Below, piece by piece: positions 54,160 through 63,817 of a stretch of 64,000 nt of DNA. Location of the stretch: positions 1 through 64,000 of the forward strand of contig JAYYPW010000014.1 of the NCBI GenBank assembly GCA_036128855.1, in the 5' to 3' direction. Position 1 is the stretch's first letter. Every line of letters starts with the position of its first letter. The DNA is from JAYYPW01 sp036128855 (GTDB lineage: Bacteria; Pseudomonadota; Gammaproteobacteria; Comchoanobacterales; Comchoanobacteraceae). The position numbers and the translations under genes are program-made. The notes beneath the pieces were generated by a model that saw nothing but the letters and a program-made list of their open reading frames with translations, was not told the DNA's origin and searched no databases.

Positions 54160-55422
54160 ATGAAGCCTCCCTATTCGGTTTGTTTTGCGCATTCTGGTGG
54201 TGTTACTACAATGCTTAACGCTACCGCTGCCGCATTTTTACAAGCTTGCTGTCAAAATCCCGATATTGATCAAGTCTATGTTGCTCAAAATGGTATCCTT
54301 GGCTTAATACATAACAAACTTTTTGCTGTGAAAGATTGGCCAGCGTCACATTGGCAAAAACTTGCCCATACACCGAGCACAGTCTTTGGGTCCTGTAGAA
54401 AAAAGCTGCCTAACTATCAAGATGATCCGGATGTCTATCATGCACTGTTCTCTACTTGTTCAGAAAAATCTATTACCCACTTTGTTTATCAAGGTGGAAA
54501 TGACTCCCAAGATACCACCCACAAAATTAACCAAGCTTGCAAACAACTACATCAGCCATTAACCTGTATTGGCTTGCCAAAAACCATAGATAATGACCTT
54601 TTTGGTACTGATTTTTCCCCGGGGTTTCCATCCGCTGCAAAATACCTAGCCACCAGTCTACGCGAAGCCAGCCTAGATACCTTTGCTATGTCGACTAGCT
54701 CTACTAAAGTTTTTATTATGGAAGTAATGGGCCGTCATACAGGTTGGCTTGCGGCTGCAAGTGCTACCAGCCACCGATCTTTACCCCTAGGCCCACATAT
54801 TATTTTGGTGCCTGAATGCCCATTTGATAAATCCCTCTGGCTGAACCGTGTCAAACGTTGCGTTGAGCAACATGGCCTTTGTGTGATAGTAGCCAGTGAA
54901 GGTATAGTAGATAAAGCAACCAACCAACCTCTGACTCAAGCGCGGACCCAAGATGCTTTTGGACATCAGCAACTAGGTGGTGTTGGCAATATACTCGCTG
55001 AAATAGTCCATCAAGAACTCGGCTATAAAACCCATGTTGCCATCCCAGATTATCTTCAACGCTCCGCCGCCCATCTACGCTCAGGTACCGATTTTGCCTG
55101 TGCTAAATTATTAGGCGAGACCTGTGCTGAGCATATTGGTGCTAATACTACTGGCTGTATGCTTGGTCTGGTTAGAGAGTCATCTACTCCTGTGCGCTGG
55201 CGTGTTGAACCAGTTGATCTTGCGACTTGTGCCAACCACGAGAAAAAGCTACCTTCTGACTTTCTGAGCGCCGATGGGATGGAGCTTACCCAAAAAGCTT
55301 ATGACTACTTTATCCCTCTTCTCCAAGGTGAAGTTTACCCACCTTACCAAAAAGATGGCCTCCCCGATTATCTCTCACCCCTCTCACTATCTATACTATC
55401 AGACCAGGAACAGACTGCATGA
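54160..55422 (+). CDS. Pyrophosphate-type 6-phosphofructokinase
   Basis: Reversible phosphorylation of fructose 6-phosphate in glycolysis. 420 residues: phosphate-site FAHSGGVTTMLN at the start, GGNDSQDT at 112-119 in place of the ATP-type GGDGS, PKTIDND at 140-146, then MGRHTGWLAAASA and the late YLQRSAAHLRSGTDFACAK. The GGNDS variant is that of PPi-dependent enzymes, so pyrophosphate rather than ATP is the likely donor. The ORF track-free choice is ATG 54160, since the frame upstream opens only at a TTG (54148). Its stop overlaps the next ATG (ATGA), so the two are translationally coupled. Confidence 0.88.
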   Translation: MKPPYSVCFAHSGGVTTMLNATAAAFLQACCQNPDIDQVYVAQNGILGLIHNKLFAVKDWPASHWQKLAHTPSTVFGSCRKKLPNYQDDPDVYHALFSTCSEKSITHFVYQGGNDSQDTTHKINQACKQLHQPLTCIGLPKTIDNDLFGTDFSPGFPSAAKYLATSLREASLDTFAMSTSSTKVFIMEVMGRHTGWLAAASATSHRSLPLGPHIILVPECPFDKSLWLNRVKRCVEQHGLCVIVASEGIVDKATNQPLTQARTQDAFGHQQLGGVGNILAEIVHQELGYKTHVAIPDYLQRSAAHLRSGTDFACAKLLGETCAEHIGANTTGCMLGLVRESSTPVRWRVEPVDLATCANHEKKLPSDFLSADGMELTQKAYDYFIPLLQGEVYPPYQKDGLPDYLSPLSLSILSDQEQTA

Positions 55423-58343
55423 CGAATTTTGTATTAAGATCTGCCGCACTTTTAGGGTTGATACATACACTAGCATGTACACTCGCCCTGTGTAATTTCA
55501 GCCTAACGGCACTTAGCTTTAACGCTGACCTACTCATGGTCTTATCTATAACGTCTCTAGCTTTTCCTCTCGCCTTAACAATTGTTTATTACATCTTAGC
55601 AATACCCTATTACAGAGAACACACTTTGTCTTGCGGGTTCCTTAACTTATCTCTCACTTTGTGGCTACCATGTCTAATCAGCCTCTTCACCACCGACTAT
55701 GATTGGGTACAATCACTTTGTTTTATTATATGCTTTTGGGGTTTTGCTGCACATCTTATTTTTTTACAAAACCTTACTCGTCAGTCATCTCTTGATGCAC
55801 AGCCTGCTGTGCAGTCTTGCACATGGCTCGGTTTTCTCATTGCGTGCTCTCTTGTTTTTTTTGTAGGTCCTAACTCTATAATACCTTTTGCGCTACCCAC
55901 TGCGTCTATCCTCTTTTCTATGGGACTATTTACCGCACTCTATATGTATTCTAGTAGAATTACGCTGGATTTTTCCTCAGAACAAATCACCAAGCCTATA
56001 AAGCAGGTCCATATCACAAGTCTTAGTGTCATTATCAACTGGAGCTTAGTTTGGTTGAGCTCTGCGTGGCTTGCAACCTCTTGGCCTAGCTATGAATTCA
56101 TGCTCGCATGGCTCGCAGGATTTTCCTATGCAGCAGTCGGTTATAGTACGCGTGATTATGAGTCTTTAAGCCTTTATGGCTCAAGCCCCAGTATACTTTT
56201 ACTTTGCATCGCCTTACTATTTTTAGGTTATCCTGCTATTGATATACTACCAATCGCTAACGCAACCAACCTGCTTGCGCTAGCAAGTATTGGCTTTGCT
56301 CATGCTTGTATACTCATTCCAAGTGCAATATTGTTTTTTTCCTACCCAAAATCCCATCCCGCAATCTGGCTATCTGGGTACAGTAGTGCCGCAATACTTT
56401 TACTTACAAGCTATAACATAGCCACTGAAAATACCGATGTAACCTGGGCTTTCTTCTCTTTTTTCACCATAGCTATCGCTTATCATTTTACAATTCTTCC
56501 GCATGACTGGTTCTTGCAAACCTTTCGTTTTTGTCTAGTTATCCCACTTAGAGTACTGTTTAATTTAAGAGTTGTGGGTAAAGAAAACGTCAGTGACGAA
56601 AAAGAGCCTCTTGTCATTGTGAGTAACCACGTTAGTTTTCTAGATACGCCAATTTTAGGTAGTATTCTCAATGAAAAACTAATTTATCCTATCTTTCCCT
56701 GGTGGCTAGAGCATTTTTATATAAAACTTGCTAATGGGATCATTGCTGATATTTATCCAACTAGTACCACTTCACCAGCCAATATGCTCACTATTGTGAA
56801 AGCAATAAAATCGGGGCGCAAGTGTTTAATTTTCCCTGAAGGACGCCTGACTAATACTGGCAACCTCATGAAAATATACGAAGGATCTACTTTACTTATA
56901 GAGAATGCCCAAGCGCGAGTGCAAGCTGTAATTACCGATGGCGGCAGCCAAACTAAATTAGCACGACCTGATTATCGTAGCGCTTGCCGATTTTTTCCCC
57001 AATTAACTGCAGCTGTTGGTCCCGTACACACAATTGATTATGGCTCTTTACGCGGCAAGCTCAAGAGACAGTACGTTACCCGTCAAGTTTTTGGTCTGAT
57101 TACTGACGCCATGCTCTCTGGCAAACCCAATGAGACGTTATTTAACGCGCTTGCTACAGCACAATATCAATACGGCTCCCATAAACTTGCACTAAGGCAT
57201 GCAGATTGGAGTATGCAATCTACTTATAAAGCGCTTTATCAAGCAGCTTGGCGTATTCATGTTCGACTGATACATCTTGTTAATCACGACGATATCGTAG
57301 GAATTTGGCTTGGTGTAGATATTCCCTTTAGTCAAGCATTGTTCGGCTGTTTTGCCAGACAAGCTATTGCTATGCCTATCGAGCCTAATATTGCCCTCAC
57401 TAGCTGGACTAATATCATAACAACCTACGCACCACGCGTTATTATTACCAATCAACAGCACTTAGAAGACCCAAAATTTTCCGAACACAGGCAACTTTTG
57501 ACGCAGTATGGGATTAAACTCATTGCTATTGATAACTTAGTCAAACCTCTTAGCTTATTCGCGCGTATCTCTTGTCAGCTAACCAGCCTTCCTAAACGAG
57601 ATCCACGCGATATCCCGGCGCTTCTTTTACCTGTTGAAGACAAGTCTACAACCCCGGTTTTTTCCCACTATAATCTACACCAGCAAACCTTTCAGCTTGG
57701 ACTAGTCTCCGATTTACTAGGCCGTGATGTAGTTTTTAACCAAATTGGTCTTCATCATATATTTGGCTTAATACAAGGTTTACTCCAGCCTTTACTCGCA
57801 TCTGGAGTCACAGTTGTGCTAGATAATACCCGCTCTAATGCTGCTCGTACTTTTGAAGCATTTTATGACTTACAAGCCACTATTATGGTTACTTCCACCG
57901 AGTTTCTTCGAAGTGCAGAAAAGTGCGCAAACTCTTATGAAACTCTACGCTTACGTATGGTTTACGCAACTTCACTTGAAGATAGTGCTAGAGTAGATCC
58001 TGATCTTGCTGATACTTGGGCAAAGGATGCAAAGTCTTATGTTTTCAATAGTCTTTGCCACCCTGATGTCGGTGTGGTATCCCTTAATCATCCATATTAT
58101 GTGAATTATGCCTCGCACGGCTGCTTGCTTCCAGGCATGACATATAAGCGAGATGCAAACTTTCGTGACCAACCACCGCCCGAGCTATCGAAACTTAGCG
58201 CACTACAAGGACCACAAATGCCTACCTGGCTTTATCAGCCAGCAGAAGGTCTTAGTCAAATGCCATCTCTACCAGTTTGGTATCCGACCAACCTAAGTAT
58301 TCAGCCACTGGGTTATATTGAAACCGATAACGATCAAAGCTAA
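55419..58343 (+). CDS. Membrane/acyltransferase/AMP-binding fusion with a decayed adenylation domain
   Basis: 974 residues in three parts. Residues 1-370: about ten hydrophobic helices. Residues 390-560: a PlsC-type acyltransferase with NHVSFLD (His404, Asp409) and FPEGRLT at 472-478. Residues 590-960: a region with the length and order of an AMP-binding (acyl-activating) domain. The layout matches Aas/LplT-type lysophospholipid acylation proteins. In the last part the Ser/Thr/Gly-rich ATP loop (TSGTTGxPKG) is replaced by PVEDKSTTPVFSH (738-750), and the YGxTE motif is unrecognisable, so adenylation is probably lost. The acyltransferase looks intact. It is coupled to the phosphofructokinase gene. 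Confidence 0.85.
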   Translation: MTNFVLRSAALLGLIHTLACTLALCNFSLTALSFNADLLMVLSITSLAFPLALTIVYYILAIPYYREHTLSCGFLNLSLTLWLPCLISLFTTDYDWVQSLCFIICFWGFAAHLIFLQNLTRQSSLDAQPAVQSCTWLGFLIACSLVFFVGPNSIIPFALPTASILFSMGLFTALYMYSSRITLDFSSEQITKPIKQVHITSLSVIINWSLVWLSSAWLATSWPSYEFMLAWLAGFSYAAVGYSTRDYESLSLYGSSPSILLLCIALLFLGYPAIDILPIANATNLLALASIGFAHACILIPSAILFFSYPKSHPAIWLSGYSSAAILLLTSYNIATENTDVTWAFFSFFTIAIAYHFTILPHDWFLQTFRFCLVIPLRVLFNLRVVGKENVSDEKEPLVIVSNHVSFLDTPILGSILNEKLIYPIFPWWLEHFYIKLANGIIADIYPTSTTSPANMLTIVKAIKSGRKCLIFPEGRLTNTGNLMKIYEGSTLLIENAQARVQAVITDGGSQTKLARPDYRSACRFFPQLTAAVGPVHTIDYGSLRGKLKRQYVTRQVFGLITDAMLSGKPNETLFNALATAQYQYGSHKLALRHADWSMQSTYKALYQAAWRIHVRLIHLVNHDDIVGIWLGVDIPFSQALFGCFARQAIAMPIEPNIALTSWTNIITTYAPRVIITNQQHLEDPKFSEHRQLLTQYGIKLIAIDNLVKPLSLFARISCQLTSLPKRDPRDIPALLLPVEDKSTTPVFSHYNLHQQTFQLGLVSDLLGRDVVFNQIGLHHIFGLIQGLLQPLLASGVTVVLDNTRSNAARTFEAFYDLQATIMVTSTEFLRSAEKCANSYETLRLRMVYATSLEDSARVDPDLADTWAKDAKSYVFNSLCHPDVGVVSLNHPYYVNYASHGCLLPGMTYKRDANFRDQPPPELSKLSALQGPQMPTWLYQPAEGLSQMPSLPVWYPTNLSIQPLGYIETDNDQS

Positions 58344-58647
58344 TTGCCTAGTTGTCTATATATACCCAGCTCTTAAAACACCATTCTAACACTAACCATG
58401 CTTGTTGGATTATCCATGAAATTCCATCTATAGAATAAGGCTTCTTACTCGTAGCCAGTATCCCTATAATCCCAAATATCTAAGCCTACCTTTGGAATAG
58501 ACCTACCAAGAACGATTTTATGAAACTCAATCTGACAACCTAAGGTAATTAGTTGCTACCAATATACTGCAGAAACATGTTGAAGCGTTTGGTCATAATC
58601 TAGGCAAGATATATTTATAATTGCCTATAGACTATTGATGAAATATC
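58344..58647. other. Intergenic region between convergent genes, nothing recognised
   Basis: 304 bases with no ORF, RNA gene or clear hairpin terminator for either flanking gene. The sequence is AT-rich and unremarkable. Confidence 0.4.
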
Positions 58648-59970
58648 TTAGTGTCCTACTGGCCTATTTGGGTTTACTTTATAGGTCTCTTTAATCATAA
58701 AAGACAATATAATAGATAATACTAATAAGACAGGCATGAGTATCATAGCCTGCTGATATGCTTCAGCCGAATATAATCTTATACCATCTGCGCTTAGATC
58801 ACCTGCCCAATAAGCATCTAATAACCAACCCACAACCGGCTGAAATACTGCCCCTACGAGTACTGACATCATATTAGCAAATGCCATTGATACACCTGTA
58901 AGCTCTTGAGGATGCTGCTCTGCAGATATTGCATAAGCACACACCAAGCCGGTATTTACAAAACCATAAACAAAACAAGCTATTTTTAGACCCCATAATG
59001 GTAGCGGTAAATACATCATAACAAGACAACCTGCTAAACTTGCAAAAGCAGAAACTCTCAATATTGGAACCCGCTTTTGTATGCGATCGCTTATAGCACC
59101 TGCTAGTACACCGCCCATAGACCAGCCTATGAACAACATACTCGAGGCATCTGCCGCTTGGATAGAGCTAATGTTGTGCGCATATTTAAAATACTCTACC
59201 CCCCAAAGTTCAAAGATTGTCATTGGCATAAAAATGAGACCAGCATACATACCGTTTAGCCAAGACTGTGAGGATTGTACTACCTGGAGTAGATCGCGCC
59301 ATAGTTTTTTAGACCCCTCAACTAAATCTTGTTTAGACCCAGATCCAACACTATTAGGCTTATCAAATACCAAAAAATATGTTGCCACGCTGATGATTAA
59401 CATGGCGATAGTAATTGAATGTAAGGTTGTTTGCCACCCCATCATATCTGTTCCTAATGCGACATAATGCTCCCCAAATGCCGCTCCTAGCATTCCTAAA
59501 ACCTGTGTAAGAGCAGCAAGTAAACCGAGCTGACTAGGAGGAAACCACAATGTGGCCAATTTAAGCGCTACAACAAATGCAAAGGATGAAGCAAAACCAG
59601 AAAGCAATCGCGCAAACAAAGCCACTACTACAGAGTGGGTGATTGTAAAAAGGTAATTGCCAAAACAACATAGGCTTGTTGAAAAACATAAAAGTTTTCT
59701 TGGGCTAAAGCGATCAACTAATGCACCTACTGGGATCTGCATAAAAACATAGGCATAATAGAATGCTGCGCACACGCCACCTAAACTAGCTGCATGTAAA
59801 CGTAAATGGCCTGCTAACTCGGGCAACATGGCACTTGGTGCCATTCGTACAACGTATTCCCAAAAGAAAAATCCTGCTGCTAACCCCCAAACAACCCATG
59901 GGTAGAATGACTTTTCTGAGATCGTATCTTGCCAGCTTCGTGCTAAGTGTCCTGCTTTAGTTTCGTACAT
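58648..59970 (-). CDS. Major facilitator superfamily transporter
   Basis: About 440 residues with twelve predicted helices. The loop 2-3 motif GALVDRFSPRKLL (family GxLaDrfGrkp) is clear, and its half-repeat AGAISDRIQKRVP appears in the second half. Helix 1 carries FFFWEYVVRMAPSAMLPEL, a form common in MFS proteins of Legionella, Coxiella and Francisella relatives. Substrate unknown. ATG 59970 stands directly behind GGAGGA and overlaps the lptG end by 14 bases; a TTG at 59982 is less likely. It is last in a lptF-lptG-MFS run. Confidence 0.88.
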   Translation of the reverse strand: MYETKAGHLARSWQDTISEKSFYPWVVWGLAAGFFFWEYVVRMAPSAMLPELAGHLRLHAASLGGVCAAFYYAYVFMQIPVGALVDRFSPRKLLCFSTSLCCFGNYLFTITHSVVVALFARLLSGFASSFAFVVALKLATLWFPPSQLGLLAALTQVLGMLGAAFGEHYVALGTDMMGWQTTLHSITIAMLIISVATYFLVFDKPNSVGSGSKQDLVEGSKKLWRDLLQVVQSSQSWLNGMYAGLIFMPMTIFELWGVEYFKYAHNISSIQAADASSMLFIGWSMGGVLAGAISDRIQKRVPILRVSAFASLAGCLVMMYLPLPLWGLKIACFVYGFVNTGLVCAYAISAEQHPQELTGVSMAFANMMSVLVGAVFQPVVGWLLDAYWAGDLSADGIRLYSAEAYQQAMILMPVLLVLSIILSFMIKETYKVNPNRPVGH

Positions 59971-61021
59971 ACATTCCTCCAATTAATCCTACTGTTAAAT
60001 AACCAATTGGAATTGACGCTATCGCCAACCCATGCCACATGTCTACTTGCCATTTTATGGCCTCGAATGCTTCTACTACTGTAAAATCAGCAATCAAAAT
60101 TAATACACTAAAAATTAACCACTTACTGAAATTTGCACTCCGAAGATCTAAACTATTCTGCATGTATATTAGCACGAGACCCACTAGTAAAATAGTACGG
60201 ACTGGATTTAATACTCTCAGCCATAGATTTACCCAAGTTACCCGATCGAGCACGCCGTGTAATTGTCCTGATTTCACACTGGTCCAAAGTTGTGACAGGG
60301 TATAGTAATCTGTTTTCATGCTACTTTTCTCAAGCACTTCTGGCGATATATGTAAAGATAGAAAAACTTTGGCTCGATGCTTTTTCTTTTGTGCTTTGTC
60401 TTTAAGAAAGTAAACCGTTTGATTTTCTACTACCCAATGTTTATCTTGCCAGGTAGCACGTGGCGCATAAGACCACGAAGTGATTTCGTTTTTATGAATA
60501 GTGTATTCGTATATATCTACTAATGAATCGTTGTCTTTGGTAGTAGTAGCCCGCATCAAGCCCTTATTGGTCTTTAGCCACATATTTTGATGGGTATTCA
60601 TCAATTGACCTTGACTGCGCGCTAATGTCTGCTCTTGTTTCGCATGCGCACCAAGCACTGGCCCAATCCAGTCTACAAACATTGTACCTATTATTATGAG
60701 AATTAGGAGCATTGGCATTAAAGCAATGACAATTCTACTTTTACCAAGCCCAACAGCATGTGCTAAGAGTAACTCTTGACTATTGCGAACCTTAGCAACC
60801 CATGTCAATGCCCCTAAAGCAAGTATAACTGGGTAGAACCTACCTATGTTTACAGGTAGTGTTTGCACTGTATATCTTAGCGCATCAGCGAATGTATAGA
60901 AATTATTTGTTTGAGACAACTCCCCAATCATGGTTATGCACATAAACATAGCTAAAAAACATACACATACCACTACACATGCTTGTAGATATAAATGTCT
61001 AAAATATTTGCTTAATAACAC
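59957..61021 (-). CDS. lptG: LPS export permease LptG
   Basis: An inner-membrane subunit of the LptB2FG extractor that lifts lipopolysaccharide to LptC. 354 residues: three N-terminal helices, a periplasmic beta-jellyroll stretch (about 130-260) and three C-terminal helices (NPVRTILLVGLVLIYMQ and on). Segments such as LPVNIGRFYPVILALGALTWVAKVRNSQELLLAHAVG-type (read in parts) carry the YjgQ family pattern, with LLLAHAVGLGKSRIV as the coupling helix. GTG 61021 overlaps the lptF end by 10 bases. Confidence 0.9.
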   Translation of the reverse strand: MLLSKYFRHLYLQACVVVCVCFLAMFMCITMIGELSQTNNFYTFADALRYTVQTLPVNIGRFYPVILALGALTWVAKVRNSQELLLAHAVGLGKSRIVIALMPMLLILIIIGTMFVDWIGPVLGAHAKQEQTLARSQGQLMNTHQNMWLKTNKGLMRATTTKDNDSLVDIYEYTIHKNEITSWSYAPRATWQDKHWVVENQTVYFLKDKAQKKKHRAKVFLSLHISPEVLEKSSMKTDYYTLSQLWTSVKSGQLHGVLDRVTWVNLWLRVLNPVRTILLVGLVLIYMQNSLDLRSANFSKWLIFSVLILIADFTVVEAFEAIKWQVDMWHGLAIASIPIGYLTVGLIGGMYVRN

Positions 61022-62142
61022 CGTAACACCCTAGAATTTAGCACATGACTAACCAATGATGACAACAAGAGTATGCCAAAATGTGCTAGTGCATAGTACT
61101 GCCACAAAAAATGAGGGGCTTGAGCTGCCTGTGTTTGTGCAAAAACTAGTAGCAGATAATAAAAAATAAAAAGTAATAATGCTTCTGTCATAATTACCCC
61201 TGGTCTCTGCCTGCAGAAATAATGGGGTGTTAGCTGAACCGCTACAAATGCTAGTACGACAACCGATAATGCCTGGTTTGTACGCCACCAAAGCGTTAAG
61301 TTATTTTCTTGGGACTTGTTATCCCATAGATAATCTGTTGTTTTATTATCACTCTCATCATCTAGAATGAATCGATTTTTTTGTTTTACTTGTAAAGGTA
61401 GACGTAAATCAGCAAAACGAATTTTTTGCCTGAGGACCATATCTGTGAAATGATAAACCAGCCCATTCTCCAAGCCAATAGATACTGGCTGTTGATTGTG
61501 ATATGTCATATTTTCAACTGCATAAACTGTTTGATCTGGTTTTAATGCTTCGTTATCAGTTTCTGTATCTGTTGTTTCTTCTTTAATTAAAAATGCTTTT
61601 GTGGAATGGTTACTTTTGGCAAAAGGATAAATAATATAGTTTAAACTGCCTGATTTAAGCGTGCTGAATTTTTCGACGGGGAATCTAGGGATATTCATGT
61701 CTTTTGTGTAACTCATTAAAATGGCCTGTTGGCTCATTCGCGCTGTCGGTAATATCCACCCATTGATTATAAACATCGCAAGAGCAATGATGCATGCATG
61801 ACTAATAAAAACGCGTGTTCGTGCAAATTTTGACCATCCCACTGCCATAAATGATTGATATTCATTGGTATGTGACCAGGTAGTCGCACAATTTATCCAG
61901 GCAGCGAAAAGACACCCTGGTAGTAGAATCACAACATAAAATGGCCACGAAAGCACCCAAAGACTCAATACGTCTATGCTCGATAAAGCTGTAGGCATGC
62001 TAATTGTTCTTTCTATTGCTTCCAGTACGGATGGAAACGCAATACACAATAATAAATTTCTCCAAGTACGGTGTAATACCCCCGCACTAAGATACATGGA
62101 TAATATATACAAAATAAAAGTAGATTTTTTGCGTAATATCAT
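61012..62142 (-). CDS. lptF: LPS export permease LptF
   Basis: The partner permease of LptG, 376 residues, YjgP/YjgQ family. Helices at the N-terminus (LSLWVLSWPFYVVILLPGCLFAAWI), a periplasmic domain (about 130-290) and C-terminal helices. The coupling region is WSHTNEYQSFMAVGWSKFARTR, where the family has SEMTALRACG-like residues, so this copy is diverged. The assignment rests on topology, the family core and the adjacent lptG. It lies 29 bases after the alpha/beta hydrolase gene. pepA, usually divergent from lptF, is not there. Confidence 0.82.
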   Translation of the reverse strand: MILRKKSTFILYILSMYLSAGVLHRTWRNLLLCIAFPSVLEAIERTISMPTALSSIDVLSLWVLSWPFYVVILLPGCLFAAWINCATTWSHTNEYQSFMAVGWSKFARTRVFISHACIIALAMFIINGWILPTARMSQQAILMSYTKDMNIPRFPVEKFSTLKSGSLNYIIYPFAKSNHSTKAFLIKEETTDTETDNEALKPDQTVYAVENMTYHNQQPVSIGLENGLVYHFTDMVLRQKIRFADLRLPLQVKQKNRFILDDESDNKTTDYLWDNKSQENNLTLWWRTNQALSVVVLAFVAVQLTPHYFCRQRPGVIMTEALLLFIFYYLLLVFAQTQAAQAPHFLWQYYALAHFGILLLSSLVSHVLNSRVLRCY

Positions 62143-62171
62143 TTTACATCTATAAAATAGATAAATCTACA

Positions 62172-63656
62172 CTATGTTCTCGAAAACATATTATTATCAT
62201 ATATTTCTTCTTTACACTCAGCGCCATCTTGACTCAATGTTAGCGCACGCTGCACTTCAGCCTGATTAGACTTTCCGGACATTTCTAGACCTTGGTACTG
62301 CTGCTTAACTACAGCCAGCCCTAGCCCTTTTACCATACAAATATCATCACCTAGCGTGCTAGCCACCTCATCTGAGCTTACCGCACATAACTCTAGCGGT
62401 GGTAATGTCAGTTTTTTATTAACCCTTAACTTACAGCAGCTAGATATAAATCTTGATAGCCTAACCCTACCATCTATATCTTGTATGCCGTCAAATAGCG
62501 AGAATAATATACGCCAAATTCCACTATTTTTTTCTATATAGTTCCTTCCTTCTCTCGCTTGATTACGCTGTGCGAAATAGAGATTGACATCTTGAAAGTC
62601 GATAATACAGTTAATCCTTCTCTCTAACTGATTTTTCGCATCAAGTGCATTTTCTTCAACTTGGACAGATTGAAATATCCACCTTATTTGGCTTGCAACA
62701 TATCTATACACACTCTCTGCGCTCATGTTCGTTTTTACTATTTCTGGCCATGTTGCAGTTGCCATGTAGTAGAGTTGTTTATCCGGTGACATTTTCTTGA
62801 GATACCCTAATGCGATATCACTTACATTACGCACAAGTGCCTCTGGCATGTAAAAGCTCGCTTTGTGTAATATCACCTGTGTTTGAGCAGCAACTAGCTC
62901 ATCGATGTAGCTATGTGTAAAATTAATATTTTTGTGTTCAAAATATCTAAGCTTGACCATATCTACAGTGCAGACAGTATCGCTGGTCGAAATATAGTCA
63001 TGCCCCTTAACAGGATTGCCAGGTGTATAATACCCCTGCCAAAATGCCCAAAGGATTGCGTAAATTTCACGACATTGCTCCCGAGTGTGCACATATAATA
63101 CTGAATTGTGCGAACCGTCGATTGAAATATCTCCATATAACTGTGTAATTTGTCCTTCTGCATTAATATCAGCGGTTTTTTGTATCCTTTGCTTATACCA
63201 ATCAGGCGAGTTTTTTGGCACAAGATTAATCCATGACGTTATATTCGGTGAAACTTTGAGATCCCGACTGTTAACGCCCGGTCCAGCAGTTATATCTCCT
63301 GTGAGTATATCTATGCGCGTATCTGGATTTCGTTTATACATCCAGTCTGCTATCTCAGAAAAAATCAATCCACCCCTACTGTGGCCAAATAAGATAATTC
63401 TTTCAGGCGAGCCAAAGCTTCTGATGTTTTTTCGTATTTTGTTTTTTACATCGTTAAGATTTGCCCCATAACCATGATCACCCTCTCCCGCAATCACTCC
63501 TAGAAAACCACATGGCCCTGACAATGGTTTGTGCAAATGATAACTTTCAACTACCAAGCTCTTAGTAACTTTCTTAAAAAAAACATACGGTAGACTATGT
63601 GACTCACTCTCATTATTAGTTAGCGCAGTACCGTTAATAAAAATAATCAAGTTCAT
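62172..63656 (-). CDS. Alpha/beta hydrolase-like protein (DUF2235/Tle1-like), possible phospholipase
   Basis: 494 residues. An N-terminal strand LIIFINGTALTN (the family has a similar FFDGT or FINGT start), a conserved region with GEGDHGYGANL, and the nucleophile elbow FGHSRGGLIFSE near residue 90. An Asp (DILTGDITAGPG) and a His (DGSHNSVLY) could complete a triad. The GHSRGG form is seen in DUF2235/Tle1 phospholipases secreted by some bacteria. The C-terminal 300 residues are unrecognised and helical. No signal peptide. It heads the run with lptF, lptG and the MFS gene. Confidence 0.72.
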   Translation of the reverse strand: MNLIIFINGTALTNNESESHSLPYVFFKKVTKSLVVESYHLHKPLSGPCGFLGVIAGEGDHGYGANLNDVKNKIRKNIRSFGSPERIILFGHSRGGLIFSEIADWMYKRNPDTRIDILTGDITAGPGVNSRDLKVSPNITSWINLVPKNSPDWYKQRIQKTADINAEGQITQLYGDISIDGSHNSVLYVHTREQCREIYAILWAFWQGYYTPGNPVKGHDYISTSDTVCTVDMVKLRYFEHKNINFTHSYIDELVAAQTQVILHKASFYMPEALVRNVSDIALGYLKKMSPDKQLYYMATATWPEIVKTNMSAESVYRYVASQIRWIFQSVQVEENALDAKNQLERRINCIIDFQDVNLYFAQRNQAREGRNYIEKNSGIWRILFSLFDGIQDIDGRVRLSRFISSCCKLRVNKKLTLPPLELCAVSSDEVASTLGDDICMVKGLGLAVVKQQYQGLEMSGKSNQAEVQRALTLSQDGAECKEEIYDNNMFSRT

Positions 63657-63817
63657 GAAGCTAGCATTTTCCTATTTGATGTATTAGCGTAATTTTTAAT
63701 TTAATTTTACTATTTTTTTACAAGAATGTCAAAAAAAACCTACCTACAAATGTTCTGGTAATAACGTATTTATTGTTATAAAATAAGCTCTTATTTGCCT
63801 AATAATCACCTACAACC

